Source of the DNA: Hymenobacter rigui
GTDB taxonomy: Bacteria > Bacteroidota > Bacteroidia > Cytophagales > Hymenobacteraceae
Direction of reading: 5' to 3'
Assembly (NCBI RefSeq): GCF_003944715.1
Contig: NZ_RWIT01000002.1
Span: forward strand, 434,001 to 498,000
Length of the DNA stretch: 64,000 nucleotides
The notes beneath the pieces were generated by a model. The model did no database searches and was not told where the DNA came from. It saw only the letters and a program-made list of their open reading frames with translations. Both the position numbers and the translations under genes were made by a program. Each line of letters starts with the position of its first letter. The first letter of the stretch is position 1. This document shows positions 6,734 through 14,916 of the stretch, in pieces.

Positions 6734-8995
6734 ATGACAATTCGTACCCGGCTGGCGCTGCTGGCTTTCACGCTGCTTTCGGCCCTGCCCGCGGCCCGCG
6801 CCGACGAGGGCATGTGGCTGCCGCTGCTGCTGAAGCAGCTCAACGAGGCCGACATGCAGAAAAAAGGCCTTCAGCTTACCGCTGAGCAGATTTACTCCAT
6901 CAACCAGGGCAGCCTCAAAGACGCCATCGTGCAGTTTGGCGGCGGCTGCACCGGCGAGATTATCTCCGACCAGGGCCTGCTGCTCACCAACCACCACTGC
7001 GGCTACGGTCAGATTCAGAGTCATTCTTCCGTGGAGAAGGACTACCTGACGAAAGGCTACTGGGCCATGGACCGCAGCCAGGAGCTGCCCAACCCCGGCC
7101 TCACGGCCACCTTCATCGTGCGCATGGAGGACGTGACCAGCCAGGTGCTGGCCGGCGTGCCAACCAAAGGCATTGCCGAAGCCGACCGGGAGAAAATGGT
7201 GCAAACCAACTCACAGCGCGTGGCTCAGGCTTCGGTGCAGGGAACAGGCTACCAGTCTTTCGTGCGGCCCATGTTCAACGGCAACGAATACTACCTGTTC
7301 GTAACCGAAGTATTCCAGGACATCCGCCTGGTGGGCGCGCCCCCGAGCAGCATCGGCAAATTCGGTGGCGACACCGACAACTGGGCCTGGCCCCGCCACA
7401 CCGGCGACTTCAGCATCTTCCGCATCTACGCCGGCCCCGACAACAAGCCCGCCCCCTACTCCCCCGATAACAAGCCCTTCAAGCCCCGCCACCACCTGCC
7501 CATTTCCCTGGGCGGCGTGCAACCCGGCGACTTTACGATGGTGTTCGGCTTTCCCGGCCGCACCAACGAGTACCTCACCAGCTGGGGCGTGGAAGAAACC
7601 TACGCCCTTTCCGATCCGGCCAAAATCCGTGTTCGGGAAGCCAAGTTGAAGGTGCTGGACGCCGATATGAAGGCTTCCGACAAAGTGCGGATTCAGTACG
7701 CGGCCAAATACGCCAGCATTGCCAACTACTGGAAAAAGTGGATTGGCGAGGTACGCGGGCTGAAAAAACTGGATGCCGTGCGCGTGAAGCAGCAGCAGGA
7801 AGTGCTGTTTCAGCAGTGGGCCGAAAGCGGCGACGAAGCCCGTCGGGCCACCTTCGCCACCCTGCTGCCCGATTTGCAGCGCAACTACGCCACCGCCCGC
7901 GACTACACCCTGGCCCGCGACTACGTGACCGAGGCCGCCTTAGGTGTGGAGCTGGTGACCTACGCCAACAGCCTGCTGCCCTTGTTGGAGCTGGTGGATA
8001 AGAAGGCCCCCGCCGCCGAGCTGGCCGCCGCCGTGGACAAAGCCAAGAAAGGCACCCCGGGCTTCTTCCGCAACTACAACGCCCCCACCGACCAGAAGGT
8101 AGCCGCCCAGCTGCTGCCCCTGTACGCTGCCGGCACCCCGGCCCGCCTGCTGCCCGCTTACGTGAGCAACCTGCAGAAGCAGTACACCGCCCAGGGCGGC
8201 TGGAACGCCTACGCCGCCCAGCTGTTCAGCAAGTCGCGCCTCACGTCGCAGGAGTCGGCGCTGGCGGTGCTGGACGAGGTGGCTCAGGGCAAGGCCGATG
8301 CGCTGCGCCAGGACCCCGCCGCCCAGTTGGCCTCGGCCATCATCGGCAACTATCGCACGGCTATTCTGCCCACTTACACCGCCGCCACCGACCAGATTGC
8401 CCTGCTCCAGCGCACCTACGTGGCCGGCCTGCGCCTGCAGCAGCCCGAGCGCAAGTTCTACCCCGATGCTAACTCCACCCTGCGCCTCGCCTACGGCCAG
8501 GTAGCCGGCTACCAGCCCGCCGACGGCACGAAGTACGACTTCTACACCACCCTCGACGGCATCATAGAGAAGGCCGACCCCACCAACCCCGAGTTTGAAG
8601 TGCCCGCCCGCCTCGCCGAGCTGTACCGCAACAAGGACTTCGGCCCCTACGCCTACAAAGGCACGGTACCGGTGGCATTCATTGCCACCAACCACACGAC
8701 AGGCGGCAACAGCGGCTCGCCCGTTATCAACGGCCGCGGGGAGCTCATCGGCACCAACTTCGACCGGAACTGGGAAGGCACCATGTCCGACATCATGTTC
8801 GACCCCGACCGGGTGCGCAACATCACCCTGGACGTGCGCTACATGCTGTTCGTAGTGGATAAATTCGCCGGAGCCAGCCACCTGGTGAAGGAAATGACCC
8901 TGGTGGGCAGCTCCAATGATGCCACGCCAAATACCAATGGCAAGAAACTGGAAAAAATCAAAGTGAAGCGCAAGCCCGCAAAGGAAAAAGCGTAA
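6734..8995 (+). CDS. S46 family dipeptidyl-peptidase, DPP11-like
   Basis: 753 residues from ATG 6734, preferred because it begins a clear signal peptide (MTIRTRLALLAFTLLSALPAARA). S46 enzymes are periplasmic serine exopeptidases that remove dipeptides from oligopeptides in asaccharolytic and protein-feeding Bacteroidota. Visible parts are the catalytic histidine in TNHHCGYG (residues 87-88), the helical middle domain, and the serine in GGNSGSPV (S660). The residue 18 after the serine is Arg (R678, in NFDRNWEG); in characterised S46 enzymes Arg at this place gives DPP11 its preference for Asp/Glu at P1, whereas DPP7 has Gly. The basic tail KVKRKPAKEKA is unusual. Monocistronic, bounded by terminators on both sides. 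Confidence 0.93.
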   Translation: MTIRTRLALLAFTLLSALPAARADEGMWLPLLLKQLNEADMQKKGLQLTAEQIYSINQGSLKDAIVQFGGGCTGEIISDQGLLLTNHHCGYGQIQSHSSVEKDYLTKGYWAMDRSQELPNPGLTATFIVRMEDVTSQVLAGVPTKGIAEADREKMVQTNSQRVAQASVQGTGYQSFVRPMFNGNEYYLFVTEVFQDIRLVGAPPSSIGKFGGDTDNWAWPRHTGDFSIFRIYAGPDNKPAPYSPDNKPFKPRHHLPISLGGVQPGDFTMVFGFPGRTNEYLTSWGVEETYALSDPAKIRVREAKLKVLDADMKASDKVRIQYAAKYASIANYWKKWIGEVRGLKKLDAVRVKQQQEVLFQQWAESGDEARRATFATLLPDLQRNYATARDYTLARDYVTEAALGVELVTYANSLLPLLELVDKKAPAAELAAAVDKAKKGTPGFFRNYNAPTDQKVAAQLLPLYAAGTPARLLPAYVSNLQKQYTAQGGWNAYAAQLFSKSRLTSQESALAVLDEVAQGKADALRQDPAAQLASAIIGNYRTAILPTYTAATDQIALLQRTYVAGLRLQQPERKFYPDANSTLRLAYGQVAGYQPADGTKYDFYTTLDGIIEKADPTNPEFEVPARLAELYRNKDFGPYAYKGTVPVAFIATNHTTGGNSGSPVINGRGELIGTNFDRNWEGTMSDIMFDPDRVRNITLDVRYMLFVVDKFAGASHLVKEMTLVGSSNDATPNTNGKKLEKIKVKRKPAKEKA

Positions 8996-9019
8996 TCAAC
9001 GCAGCTTGGAGTTATAGGG

Positions 9020-9057
9020 AAACGCCCGCCGGAAATGTATCTTCCGGCGGGCGTTTG
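9020..9057 (+). terminator. Terminator after the S46 peptidase gene
   Basis: Perfect 15-bp stem (9020-9034 with 9042-9056) and a 7-base loop. The next ORF starts only nine bases later, so that gene needs its own promoter inside or beyond the hairpin, or depends on read-through. Confidence 0.8.
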
Positions 9058-9065
9058 TGCTTTAT

Positions 9066-9677
9066 ATGGATTTGACACCGCTATTTCCCGATTTACAGAT
9101 AATCAGCCGTGGTTTGCGAGAGCAATCCAGCAAACTCAAATTCAGCTATTCCGAAACCACTATTCGAATTCAGGCACCGGCTTACAGCCCGGAAAATACG
9201 TGGCACGCTATCCTGGTTTGGCTGGGAATAACAGGAATTTTTAGCATTGGTGCTTTCATCAGTGGAGCGTATGCGTTTGGGGTAATAACGGCACTTTTTG
9301 GGTTGGGGTCCGCTTGGCATATGTACTGGACGCGCAACAACCCTCCCTCTTTAGAGGCTGTACGGTTGCAGAACGATGTTATAGTCAGCATGCTCAATCA
9401 GCAGATTACGGTGGAGCATCTGCATCCATACTTCCGGCAACGGGTAAGTGAAACTGCTGTGGTAGCCTTCCAGGAGGTGCGCGAGATAAGAGCTAACCTA
9501 ATCGGCAGGTCTGAGGAGATGGAGTACGGCGAAGTGTATTTACTACTGACCAACAACACTCGCTTATACTTGGCGGAGGTTGAAACAATGGATACTGCCC
9601 GAAAAATAGCCCGCGTGCTGCGGCAGGTGCTGGGGTTGCCCGTAGAGCCGGAGCCGAAAGCATGGTGGCAATTCTGA
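9066..9677 (+). CDS. Membrane protein of unknown function
   Basis: 203 residues from ATG 9066; a GTG three codons earlier is the alternative. Residues about 45-65 and 67-86 form two adjacent membrane helices, with a short cytosolic N terminus before them. Residues 95-190 are a soluble alpha/beta region that could be a PH-like fold (YGEVYLLLTNNTRLYLAEVETMD strands). I recognise no named family. The C terminus overlaps the alternative, less likely start of the next gene. The start is just downstream of a terminator stem, so the start choice is uncertain. Confidence 0.65.
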   Translation: MDLTPLFPDLQIISRGLREQSSKLKFSYSETTIRIQAPAYSPENTWHAILVWLGITGIFSIGAFISGAYAFGVITALFGLGSAWHMYWTRNNPPSLEAVRLQNDVIVSMLNQQITVEHLHPYFRQRVSETAVVAFQEVREIRANLIGRSEEMEYGEVYLLLTNNTRLYLAEVETMDTARKIARVLRQVLGLPVEPEPKAWWQF

Positions 9678-9721
9678 AAGGCTGCGCTACCTTGTGCGGC
9701 ACTCCTTTCCCCTCGCCCGCT

Positions 9722-10993
9722 ATGCGTCTTTTGTGGCCTTTTGCAACCGCTCTGCTTTTCAGCATTACCGGGGCAGCTTCCGCTCAGACTTCTCCTCCCG
9801 CCCTGCTCCTGCGCCCCGCCGCCGTGTTCGATGGTGAAACACTGCACCTAGGCTGGGCGGTGCTCACGGAGGGCAACAGGATTAAGGCCGTGGGTCCCGC
9901 CGCCCAGCTCCAGGCCCCGACCGGTGCCCGCACACTGGAGTTGCCGGGCCTCACGCTGCTGCCGGGCCTCATCGAGGGCCACAGCCACCTGCTGCTGCAC
10001 CCATACAATGAAACGCCCTGGAACGACCAGGTGCTGCTGGAATCGGAAGCGTTGCGGGTGGCCCGGGCCACGGTGCACGCCCGCCAAACGCTGGAAGCCG
10101 GCTTCACCACCGCCCGCGACCTGGGCACGGAAGGCGCGGGCTACGCCGATGTGGGCCTGAAACAAGCCATCGACCAGGGCCTGATTCCGGGCCCGCGCTT
10201 GCTGGTAGCCACCCGGGCGTTGGTGGCCACCGGCAGCTACGGTCCCAAGCTTTCCGTGGACGTAGATGTGCCCCAGGGAGCCCAGGAGGCCGATGGTACC
10301 GACGGCATCATCCGGGCCGTGCGGGAGCAGATTGGCAAGGGCGCCGATATTATCAAGGTGTACGCCGACTACCGCTGGGGCCCCAACGAGCCCAGCCGCC
10401 CTACCTTCACCCAGGAGGAGCTGAACCTGATTGTGCAAACCGCCCGCAGCGCCGGCCGCCCGGTGGTGGCCCACGCCAGCACGCCCGAGGGCATGCGCCG
10501 CGCCACCCTGGCCGGCGTGCAAACCATCGAACACGGCGACGGGGGCACGCTGGATGTATTCAAACTGATGAAGCAGCGCGGTGTGGCCCTCTGCCCCACC
10601 GTAGCCGCCGGCGACGCCATTTCCCGCTACCGGGGCTGGCAGCCCGGCCAAGTGCCCGAGCCTGAGCGCATCCGCCAGAAGCGGGAAAGCATGCGCCTGG
10701 CCCTGCAAAGCGGCGTGGAGCTGGCCGTAGGCGGCGACGTGGGCGTTTTCCAGCACGGCGACAACCTGCGCGAAGCCGAGCATCTGGTGCAGAATTACGG
10801 CCTCAGCCCATTGCAGGTACTGCGCGGCCTCACCGCCACCAACGCCCGCCTCTTCCAACTCCCCGACCGGGGCCGCCTCCAGCCCGGCCTCCTCGCCGAC
10901 CTCATAGCCGTGCCCGGCGACCCCACTCAGGACATCAAAACGCTGCGCCAGATACAGCTGGTGGTGAAAGGCGGGGTGGTTGTGAAAGAGTAA
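9722..10993 (+). CDS. Secreted amidohydrolase (imidazolonepropionase / Xaa-Pro dipeptidase-like)
   Basis: 423 residues from ATG 9722, which gives a signal peptide (MRLLWPFATALLFSITGAASA). The metal-dependent amidohydrolase TIM barrel shows the HxH pair in EGHSHLLLH (H87, H89), the metal-bridging lysine in IIKVYADY, later histidines in VAHAS and IEHGD, and the aspartate in GGDVGVF. This subgroup is annotated as imidazolonepropionase-like or as peptide-hydrolysing prolidase-like periplasmic enzymes. Together with the preceding S46 peptidase it would fit peptide utilisation, but the substrate is not proven. Confidence 0.88.
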   Translation: MRLLWPFATALLFSITGAASAQTSPPALLLRPAAVFDGETLHLGWAVLTEGNRIKAVGPAAQLQAPTGARTLELPGLTLLPGLIEGHSHLLLHPYNETPWNDQVLLESEALRVARATVHARQTLEAGFTTARDLGTEGAGYADVGLKQAIDQGLIPGPRLLVATRALVATGSYGPKLSVDVDVPQGAQEADGTDGIIRAVREQIGKGADIIKVYADYRWGPNEPSRPTFTQEELNLIVQTARSAGRPVVAHASTPEGMRRATLAGVQTIEHGDGGTLDVFKLMKQRGVALCPTVAAGDAISRYRGWQPGQVPEPERIRQKRESMRLALQSGVELAVGGDVGVFQHGDNLREAEHLVQNYGLSPLQVLRGLTATNARLFQLPDRGRLQPGLLADLIAVPGDPTQDIKTLRQIQLVVKGGVVVKE

Positions 10994-11000
10994 CAGAACC

Positions 11001-11152
11001 GTCATTGCGAGGAGGCACGACGAAGCAATCCGTCCTTCCCCCCGCCTCAACTCATCCTCATAATAAAGCCCCTGACGTGCACACGCAGGGGCTTTATTAG
11101 TACAAGTATACTTTGGGAGGACGGTTTGCTTCGCTTCCGGCTCACAATGACG
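11001..11152. repeat. Inverted repeat of the GTCATTGCGAGG family bracketing a terminator
   Basis: The left arm (11001-11040) starts GTCATTGCGAGGAGG and includes CGAAGCAATCCGTCC. The right arm (11116-11152) is its imperfect reverse complement and ends in CACAATGAC. A terminator hairpin occupies the middle. Short palindromes with a GTCATTGCGAG/GAAGCAATC theme occur in many unrelated bacterial genomes. Confidence 0.8.
11061..11099. terminator. Bidirectional terminator between convergent genes
   Basis: 14-bp perfect stem (11061-11074 with 11086-11099) with A/T ends in both directions. It serves the amidohydrolase and the convergent glycosyltransferase. Confidence 0.8.
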
Positions 11153-11160
11153 AGTAGTTT

Positions 11161-11919
11161 CTACGGCCGCTCAATCCCCAGCTGCTGCAGCTGTTCGGCG
11201 TAGTTGTCGTAGATAACGCGTAGGTCCTGGGCGTGGTGGTCGGCATCCACGCCGATGCTCACGTTGCTGGTGTGGAAGCGGTGCAGGTGGCTGATGTGGG
11301 GGCAGATGACGGGCAGGTGCCCGGCCAGCAGAAACCGCACGTACAGGTCCAGGTCTTCCGCCATTTTGATGTGTTCATCATAGCCCCCCACCGCATCAAA
11401 CAACTCCCGGCTGTAGCACACGTTGCCCTGAATGAAGTGCTCGGCCCGGAAAATGGCCTGCAGCATGGTCCGGGGCGAATCGAACTGCCAGGCGTAGTAA
11501 TCCTCGTTGGGCAGGTAGCGCCGGTCTTGGTCTACGCGCAGGAAATCGGCTACCAGCCAGGGCCGGCCGGGGTGGCGCTGGATCTGGTCGGCGTAGTGGA
11601 ACAGGGTGCGCTGCAACAGCAGGTCGTCGTCGTCGAGGGGTACAATCCAGGTATCGGCGGGCGCATCTTCCCGGATGAGCAGGTTGCGCGCCGGTCCGGC
11701 TTTCAGTAAAACAGGCTGGGTACGGACGCGCAACGTGGGGCCGGCTTCCGGGGCGGCTTCGCGCAGCCACTGGGCCGTGCCGTCGGTGCTGGCATTTTCA
11801 CAAATCAGGTGCTCAAAGGAAAAGTCCAGCGGGGCCGATACGCTGGCCCGTACGCTGGCTATGGCCTCGGGCAGATAGTCGCGGCGGTTGTGAGTCGGGG
11901 TAATAACAGTAAAGTGCAT
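11161..11919 (-). CDS. Family 2 glycosyltransferase
   Basis: 252 residues with a GT-A fold. It opens with MHFTVITPTHNRRDYLPEAI and has CENASTDGTAQW, the nucleotide-sugar DDDD motif in VPLDDDDLL (about residues 95-98) and a catalytic acidic MAEDLDLYVRF motif near 190. No membrane segment is seen, so it is a cytoplasmic transferase of polysaccharide, lipopolysaccharide or protein glycosylation; donor and acceptor are unknown. It stands alone on the minus strand, not in a polysaccharide cluster. Confidence 0.88.
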   Translation of the reverse strand: MHFTVITPTHNRRDYLPEAIASVRASVSAPLDFSFEHLICENASTDGTAQWLREAAPEAGPTLRVRTQPVLLKAGPARNLLIREDAPADTWIVPLDDDDLLLQRTLFHYADQIQRHPGRPWLVADFLRVDQDRRYLPNEDYYAWQFDSPRTMLQAIFRAEHFIQGNVCYSRELFDAVGGYDEHIKMAEDLDLYVRFLLAGHLPVICPHISHLHRFHTSNVSIGVDADHHAQDLRVIYDNYAEQLQQLGIERP

Positions 11920-12017
11920 GCCTTTCTATTCTGTACCTGCCCCGAAAAAGTTACGGTTGAGTGGGTGTCAACCCTGCGGGGGCTGCGTCCGTTATGGCAG
12001 GAAAGCCGCTTTTCCTT

Positions 12018-12317
12018 ATGGCCAAATTTGTAGTAACTCTGCGCCTGCCCGATGATTTCGATGATGCCTTTATAGCCCTCATTTCGCGTCATCGGGCCTT
12101 CATTAACCGCCTCATCGAAGATGATATCATTGAGGCTTACGCCATTAGTGCCGACCGCACGCGCGGCTGGGTTACCATGAACGGGCAGAGCGCCGAGGCC
12201 ATCCAGGCAATTGTAGAGCAGTTTCCGCTGTTCCGGTTTCTGCAGGGTATTGAGGTAGATGAATTGTTCATCTTCGACAGCAAAGCCAGCCGCTTCCCCG
12301 CCATCAGCCTGAACTAA
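12018..12317 (+). CDS. Small dimeric alpha/beta-barrel protein (YciI / muconolactone-isomerase-like)
   Basis: 99 residues from ATG 12018 (MAKFVVTLRLP), preferred over an in-frame ATG 57 bases upstream that would add an unconserved leader. It shows a ferredoxin-like beta-alpha-beta pattern: FVVTLRLP, helix FIALISRHRAFINRLIED, strand IIEAYAISADRTRGWVTM, helix AEAIQAIVEQFPLF and strand GIEVDELFIFD. Muconolactone isomerase and YciI share this plan, but no catalytic residues can be assigned. Probably a small enzyme or ligand-binding dimer. Confidence 0.65.
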   Translation: MAKFVVTLRLPDDFDDAFIALISRHRAFINRLIEDDIIEAYAISADRTRGWVTMNGQSAEAIQAIVEQFPLFRFLQGIEVDELFIFDSKASRFPAISLN

Positions 12318-12430
12318 TCAGGCACGATACTGGCTTTGCTGCTTGCCTGTCATCTGCCGGGGCTTTGCAGCGCTGCAGGTCCGGCGCTTTCCTGTATCTT
12401 CCCCGGCATAACCTCTTCCTTACGCATTAC

Positions 12431-13279
12431 ATGATTCGTTATTACCGGCTGCTGGCTGCGGCTACTCTGGGCCTCACTACTGCGGCGGCCATTTCTCCCG
12501 AGCCCAAACTGACCACCGAACAACTTGTTTCCCGGCTGAGCACTTCTATTCAGGGTTTGAAAACCCTACGCTGCACGGTACGCGCCCAGGAGCGGATTCC
12601 GGGCGGAATTCAGCAAGCTCGTACCCTCATGAAAATCAGCTTCGGGCCGTACAAGGTGTACATGCGCAACCAGAAGGGCATCGAAATCCTGTACGTGACG
12701 GGCCAAAACAACGGCGACGCCTGGGTGTACCCGAACAGCTTCCCCTACGTCACGCTCAGCCTCGACCCCAACGGCTCGGTGATGCGCAAAAACCAGCACC
12801 ACAGCACCCTGGACGCCGGCTACGGCACCATTGCCGAAATGCTGCACGGCTCCAGCCAGCGCCTCGACCGGAGCTTCGAGAAAACCTTCCGCTACGCCGG
12901 CGACACCACAGTGCAGGGCCGTCCCGCCTACATCCTCCGCTCCGATTTTCCGCAGTTCCGCTACGTGAGCTACAAGCCCACCAAAAACGAGAGCGTAACC
13001 ACCATTTCCGATAAGTTCGGGTGCGGAGAATACCGCATCCTGGAGCGCAATAACCTGTCGCCGGGCGACGTGGTGCCGGCTGGCAAGACGGTGCAGGTGC
13101 CCAATGGCTACGGCCGCCGCACCATCATGTGCGTGGATCAGAAACTGTTTCTGCCGCTGGTAGTACAGGTAAACGACGACAAGGGCCTGTTCGAAAAGTT
13201 CGAGTTTTCCGACATCGTCGCCAACCAGCCCATTCCCGCCCAGGAGTTCACTAAGGACTTTAAAGGCTATAAACTCTAA
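12431..13279 (+). CDS. DUF1571 domain protein, exported
   Basis: 282 residues from ATG 12431, which opens a signal peptide (MIRYYRLLAAATLGLTTAAA). The DUF1571 core runs from about residue 65 to 150 and shows the family pattern MKISFGPYKVYMRN, EILYVTGQNNGDAWVYP and VTLSLDPNGSVM. A second beta-rich half follows (RPAYILRSDFP... to FEKFEFSDI). DUF1571 proteins are secreted beta-rich proteins with a LolA/LolB-like look and unknown role. A 22-bp hairpin terminator follows. Confidence 0.8.
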   Translation: MIRYYRLLAAATLGLTTAAAISPEPKLTTEQLVSRLSTSIQGLKTLRCTVRAQERIPGGIQQARTLMKISFGPYKVYMRNQKGIEILYVTGQNNGDAWVYPNSFPYVTLSLDPNGSVMRKNQHHSTLDAGYGTIAEMLHGSSQRLDRSFEKTFRYAGDTTVQGRPAYILRSDFPQFRYVSYKPTKNESVTTISDKFGCGEYRILERNNLSPGDVVPAGKTVQVPNGYGRRTIMCVDQKLFLPLVVQVNDDKGLFEKFEFSDIVANQPIPAQEFTKDFKGYKL

Positions 13280-13346
13280 TCCCTCCACGGATTTTGTGGA
13301 CGATTTTGGCTTGTGCCATGCGTCGGTTGACGGCTTCGCCTACCAG

Positions 13347-13394
13347 ATAAAACAGCAAGAGGCTTGCCGCTCGGCAAGCCTCTTGCTGTTTTAT
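13347..13394. terminator. Very long hairpin terminator
   Basis: Perfect 22-bp stem (13347-13368 with 13373-13394) with a 4-base loop and A/T ends. It follows the DUF1571 gene and faces the convergent SDR gene. The short segment before it (13290-13310) carries a TCCACGGATTTTGT word shared with the element at 19443-19570. Confidence 0.85.
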
Positions 13395-13496
13395 ACCTCA
13401 ACTGGTTTGTTGCAGGCTGTACCCTAGGCCAATTAGCGCACGGCATACGCTACGCCTCGACCCAGAGTCATCCACAAAATGAGTGAAGTCCGTGGG

Positions 13497-14378
13497 CTAG
13501 CGGCGCATGGTTTTCTCAATCTGATCCCACATTTCCGGGGTGAGCAGTTCCAGCTTGTTGAACTCGCCGGCTCCGTTCAGCCACTCGCCCCCGTCCAGGG
13601 TAACTACCTCCCCGTTCATGTAAGCCGAGAAGTCGGATACCATGTAGGCGGCGAGGTTAGCCAACTCCTGGTGGTTGCCTACGCGCTTCAGCGGCACGTT
13701 GGCGGCGGGGTCCAGCTTGGAGGCCAGGGGCTCGGGGAACAGGCGGCTCCAAGCACCCTCCGTGGGGAACGGGCCGGGAGCAATGGCATTGGCGCGGATA
13801 CCGTACTTGGCCCATTCCACGGCCAGGGAGCGGGTCATGGCCAGCACGCCGGCTTTGGCCGCCGCCGAGGGCACCACAAATGCCGAGCCCACCGAGGCGT
13901 ACGTCGTCACGATGCTCAGGATTGTACCGGGGCGCTTGTCGGCAATCCACCGCTTCCCGAAGGCTAGGGTGCAGTTGTAGGAGCCCTTCAGCACGATGTC
14001 CACAATCACATCAAAGGCCTTGTGGCTCAGGCGCTCCGTGGGACTGATGAAGTTGCCGGCGGCGTTGTTGAGCAGCACATCCACGGCCCCGTAGGTGTCA
14101 ATGGTTTGCTGCAGCAGCTTCTCTACCTCATCGTATTTGCGTACGTCGCACTGCACGGCCAGCACGTTGGCGTTGCCGGTTTGCTCGCGCAGTTCGGCGG
14201 CCGTTTTTTCCAGCACTTCCAGCTTGCGGGAGCTGATAACCACGTTGGCTCCCAACTGCAGGAAATACGTAGTCATGGCCCGGCCAAGGCCGGTGCCGCC
14301 GCCAGTTACCACAATGGTTTTACCCTGCAGGGCGTTGTCGCGGAGCATGGGCTGGGCGTAAGGGTGCGCGAAAGACAT
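13497..14378 (-). CDS. SDR oxidoreductase of the 2,4-dienoyl-CoA reductase type
   Basis: 293 residues. TGGGTGLG nucleotide motif near 25-32, NNAAGNFISPTERLS near 107, and PSAAAKAGVLAMTRSLAVEW in place of the usual YxxxK, with the lysine kept. This combination, with PGPFPTEGAWSRLFP, matches mitochondrial/peroxisomal 2,4-dienoyl-CoA reductases, which reduce dienoyl-CoA with NADPH during oxidation of unsaturated fatty acids. The role is inferred from family features; no other beta-oxidation gene lies nearby. The start is the first ATG of the ORF. Confidence 0.85.
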   Translation of the reverse strand: MSFAHPYAQPMLRDNALQGKTIVVTGGGTGLGRAMTTYFLQLGANVVISSRKLEVLEKTAAELREQTGNANVLAVQCDVRKYDEVEKLLQQTIDTYGAVDVLLNNAAGNFISPTERLSHKAFDVIVDIVLKGSYNCTLAFGKRWIADKRPGTILSIVTTYASVGSAFVVPSAAAKAGVLAMTRSLAVEWAKYGIRANAIAPGPFPTEGAWSRLFPEPLASKLDPAANVPLKRVGNHQELANLAAYMVSDFSAYMNGEVVTLDGGEWLNGAGEFNKLELLTPEMWDQIEKTMRR

Positions 14379-14424
14379 AAGGTGAGAAAGGTTGAAGTGG
14401 GAAATCAGAATTCAGGGCTGTTAA

Positions 14425-14814
14425 CTACGGCCGGGGTTCAAATAAACCGATTATGCGGGTAACGGTACCCTCGGCCACTATTCGGCTGCCTTCACAGTAG
14501 TAGAAGCTGGTACCAGCCCGAATCTGGGTCTGGTGGAAGGCGCGCATATGTTCCAACATTACGCTCACCCGCACATGCAGCCACTCATCCACCGGCACCG
14601 GCAGTTCCCGCCACGAGTCGCCGGTCATGGGGTCGAAGAAATCGGGGTACAGCATCATATGAAACTGCCTGGGCTTAGCCGTAGCGTAGCTAAAATCCCA
14701 GCGGATACCATTGTACGGTGGTTGCTGCCGTCCGCCCTCATCGGCCCGCAGGATTCGCACGCGGGCTTCAAAGTCGGTTGGAAACTCAGGGTGCAGACGG
14801 GTCGGCGAGGTCAT
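14425..14814 (-). CDS. EF-Tu domain-III-like small protein
   Basis: 129 residues from ATG 14814; an ATG at 14847 is possible but would lie in the promoter. Residues 12-45 (DFEARVRILRADEGGRQQPPYNGIRWDF) closely follow the start of EF-Tu domain III, where the EGGR/PF.G.RP.F pattern makes the tRNA-facing barrel. No G domain is present. The remainder is beta-rich (RELPVPVDEWLHVRVSVMLEH), as expected for one barrel. Stand-alone proteins like this exist in bacteria, but I know of no function. A TACCTTG promoter box lies at 14845-14851. Confidence 0.62.
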   Translation of the reverse strand: MTSPTRLHPEFPTDFEARVRILRADEGGRQQPPYNGIRWDFSYATAKPRQFHMMLYPDFFDPMTGDSWRELPVPVDEWLHVRVSVMLEHMRAFHQTQIRAGTSFYYCEGSRIVAEGTVTRIIGLFEPRP

Positions 14815-14818
14815 AAAT

Positions 14819-14834
14819 AGTATGCTTGCATACT
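14819..14834. promoter_or_regulatory. 16-base palindrome, possible operator
   Basis: AGTATGC-TT-GCATACT lies five bases before the start of the EF-Tu-like gene and about 11 bases downstream of its TACCTTG box, in the divergent intergenic region. The position suits a repressor site, but no regulator is identified. Confidence 0.35.
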
Positions 14835-14916
14835 GGTTTGGGTGCAAGGTAACAGTTTCCGGATTCCGGGCGGACTCGTCTTGCCCGGGAAAGATTTTTT
14901 GCCACCTTTACCCCGC

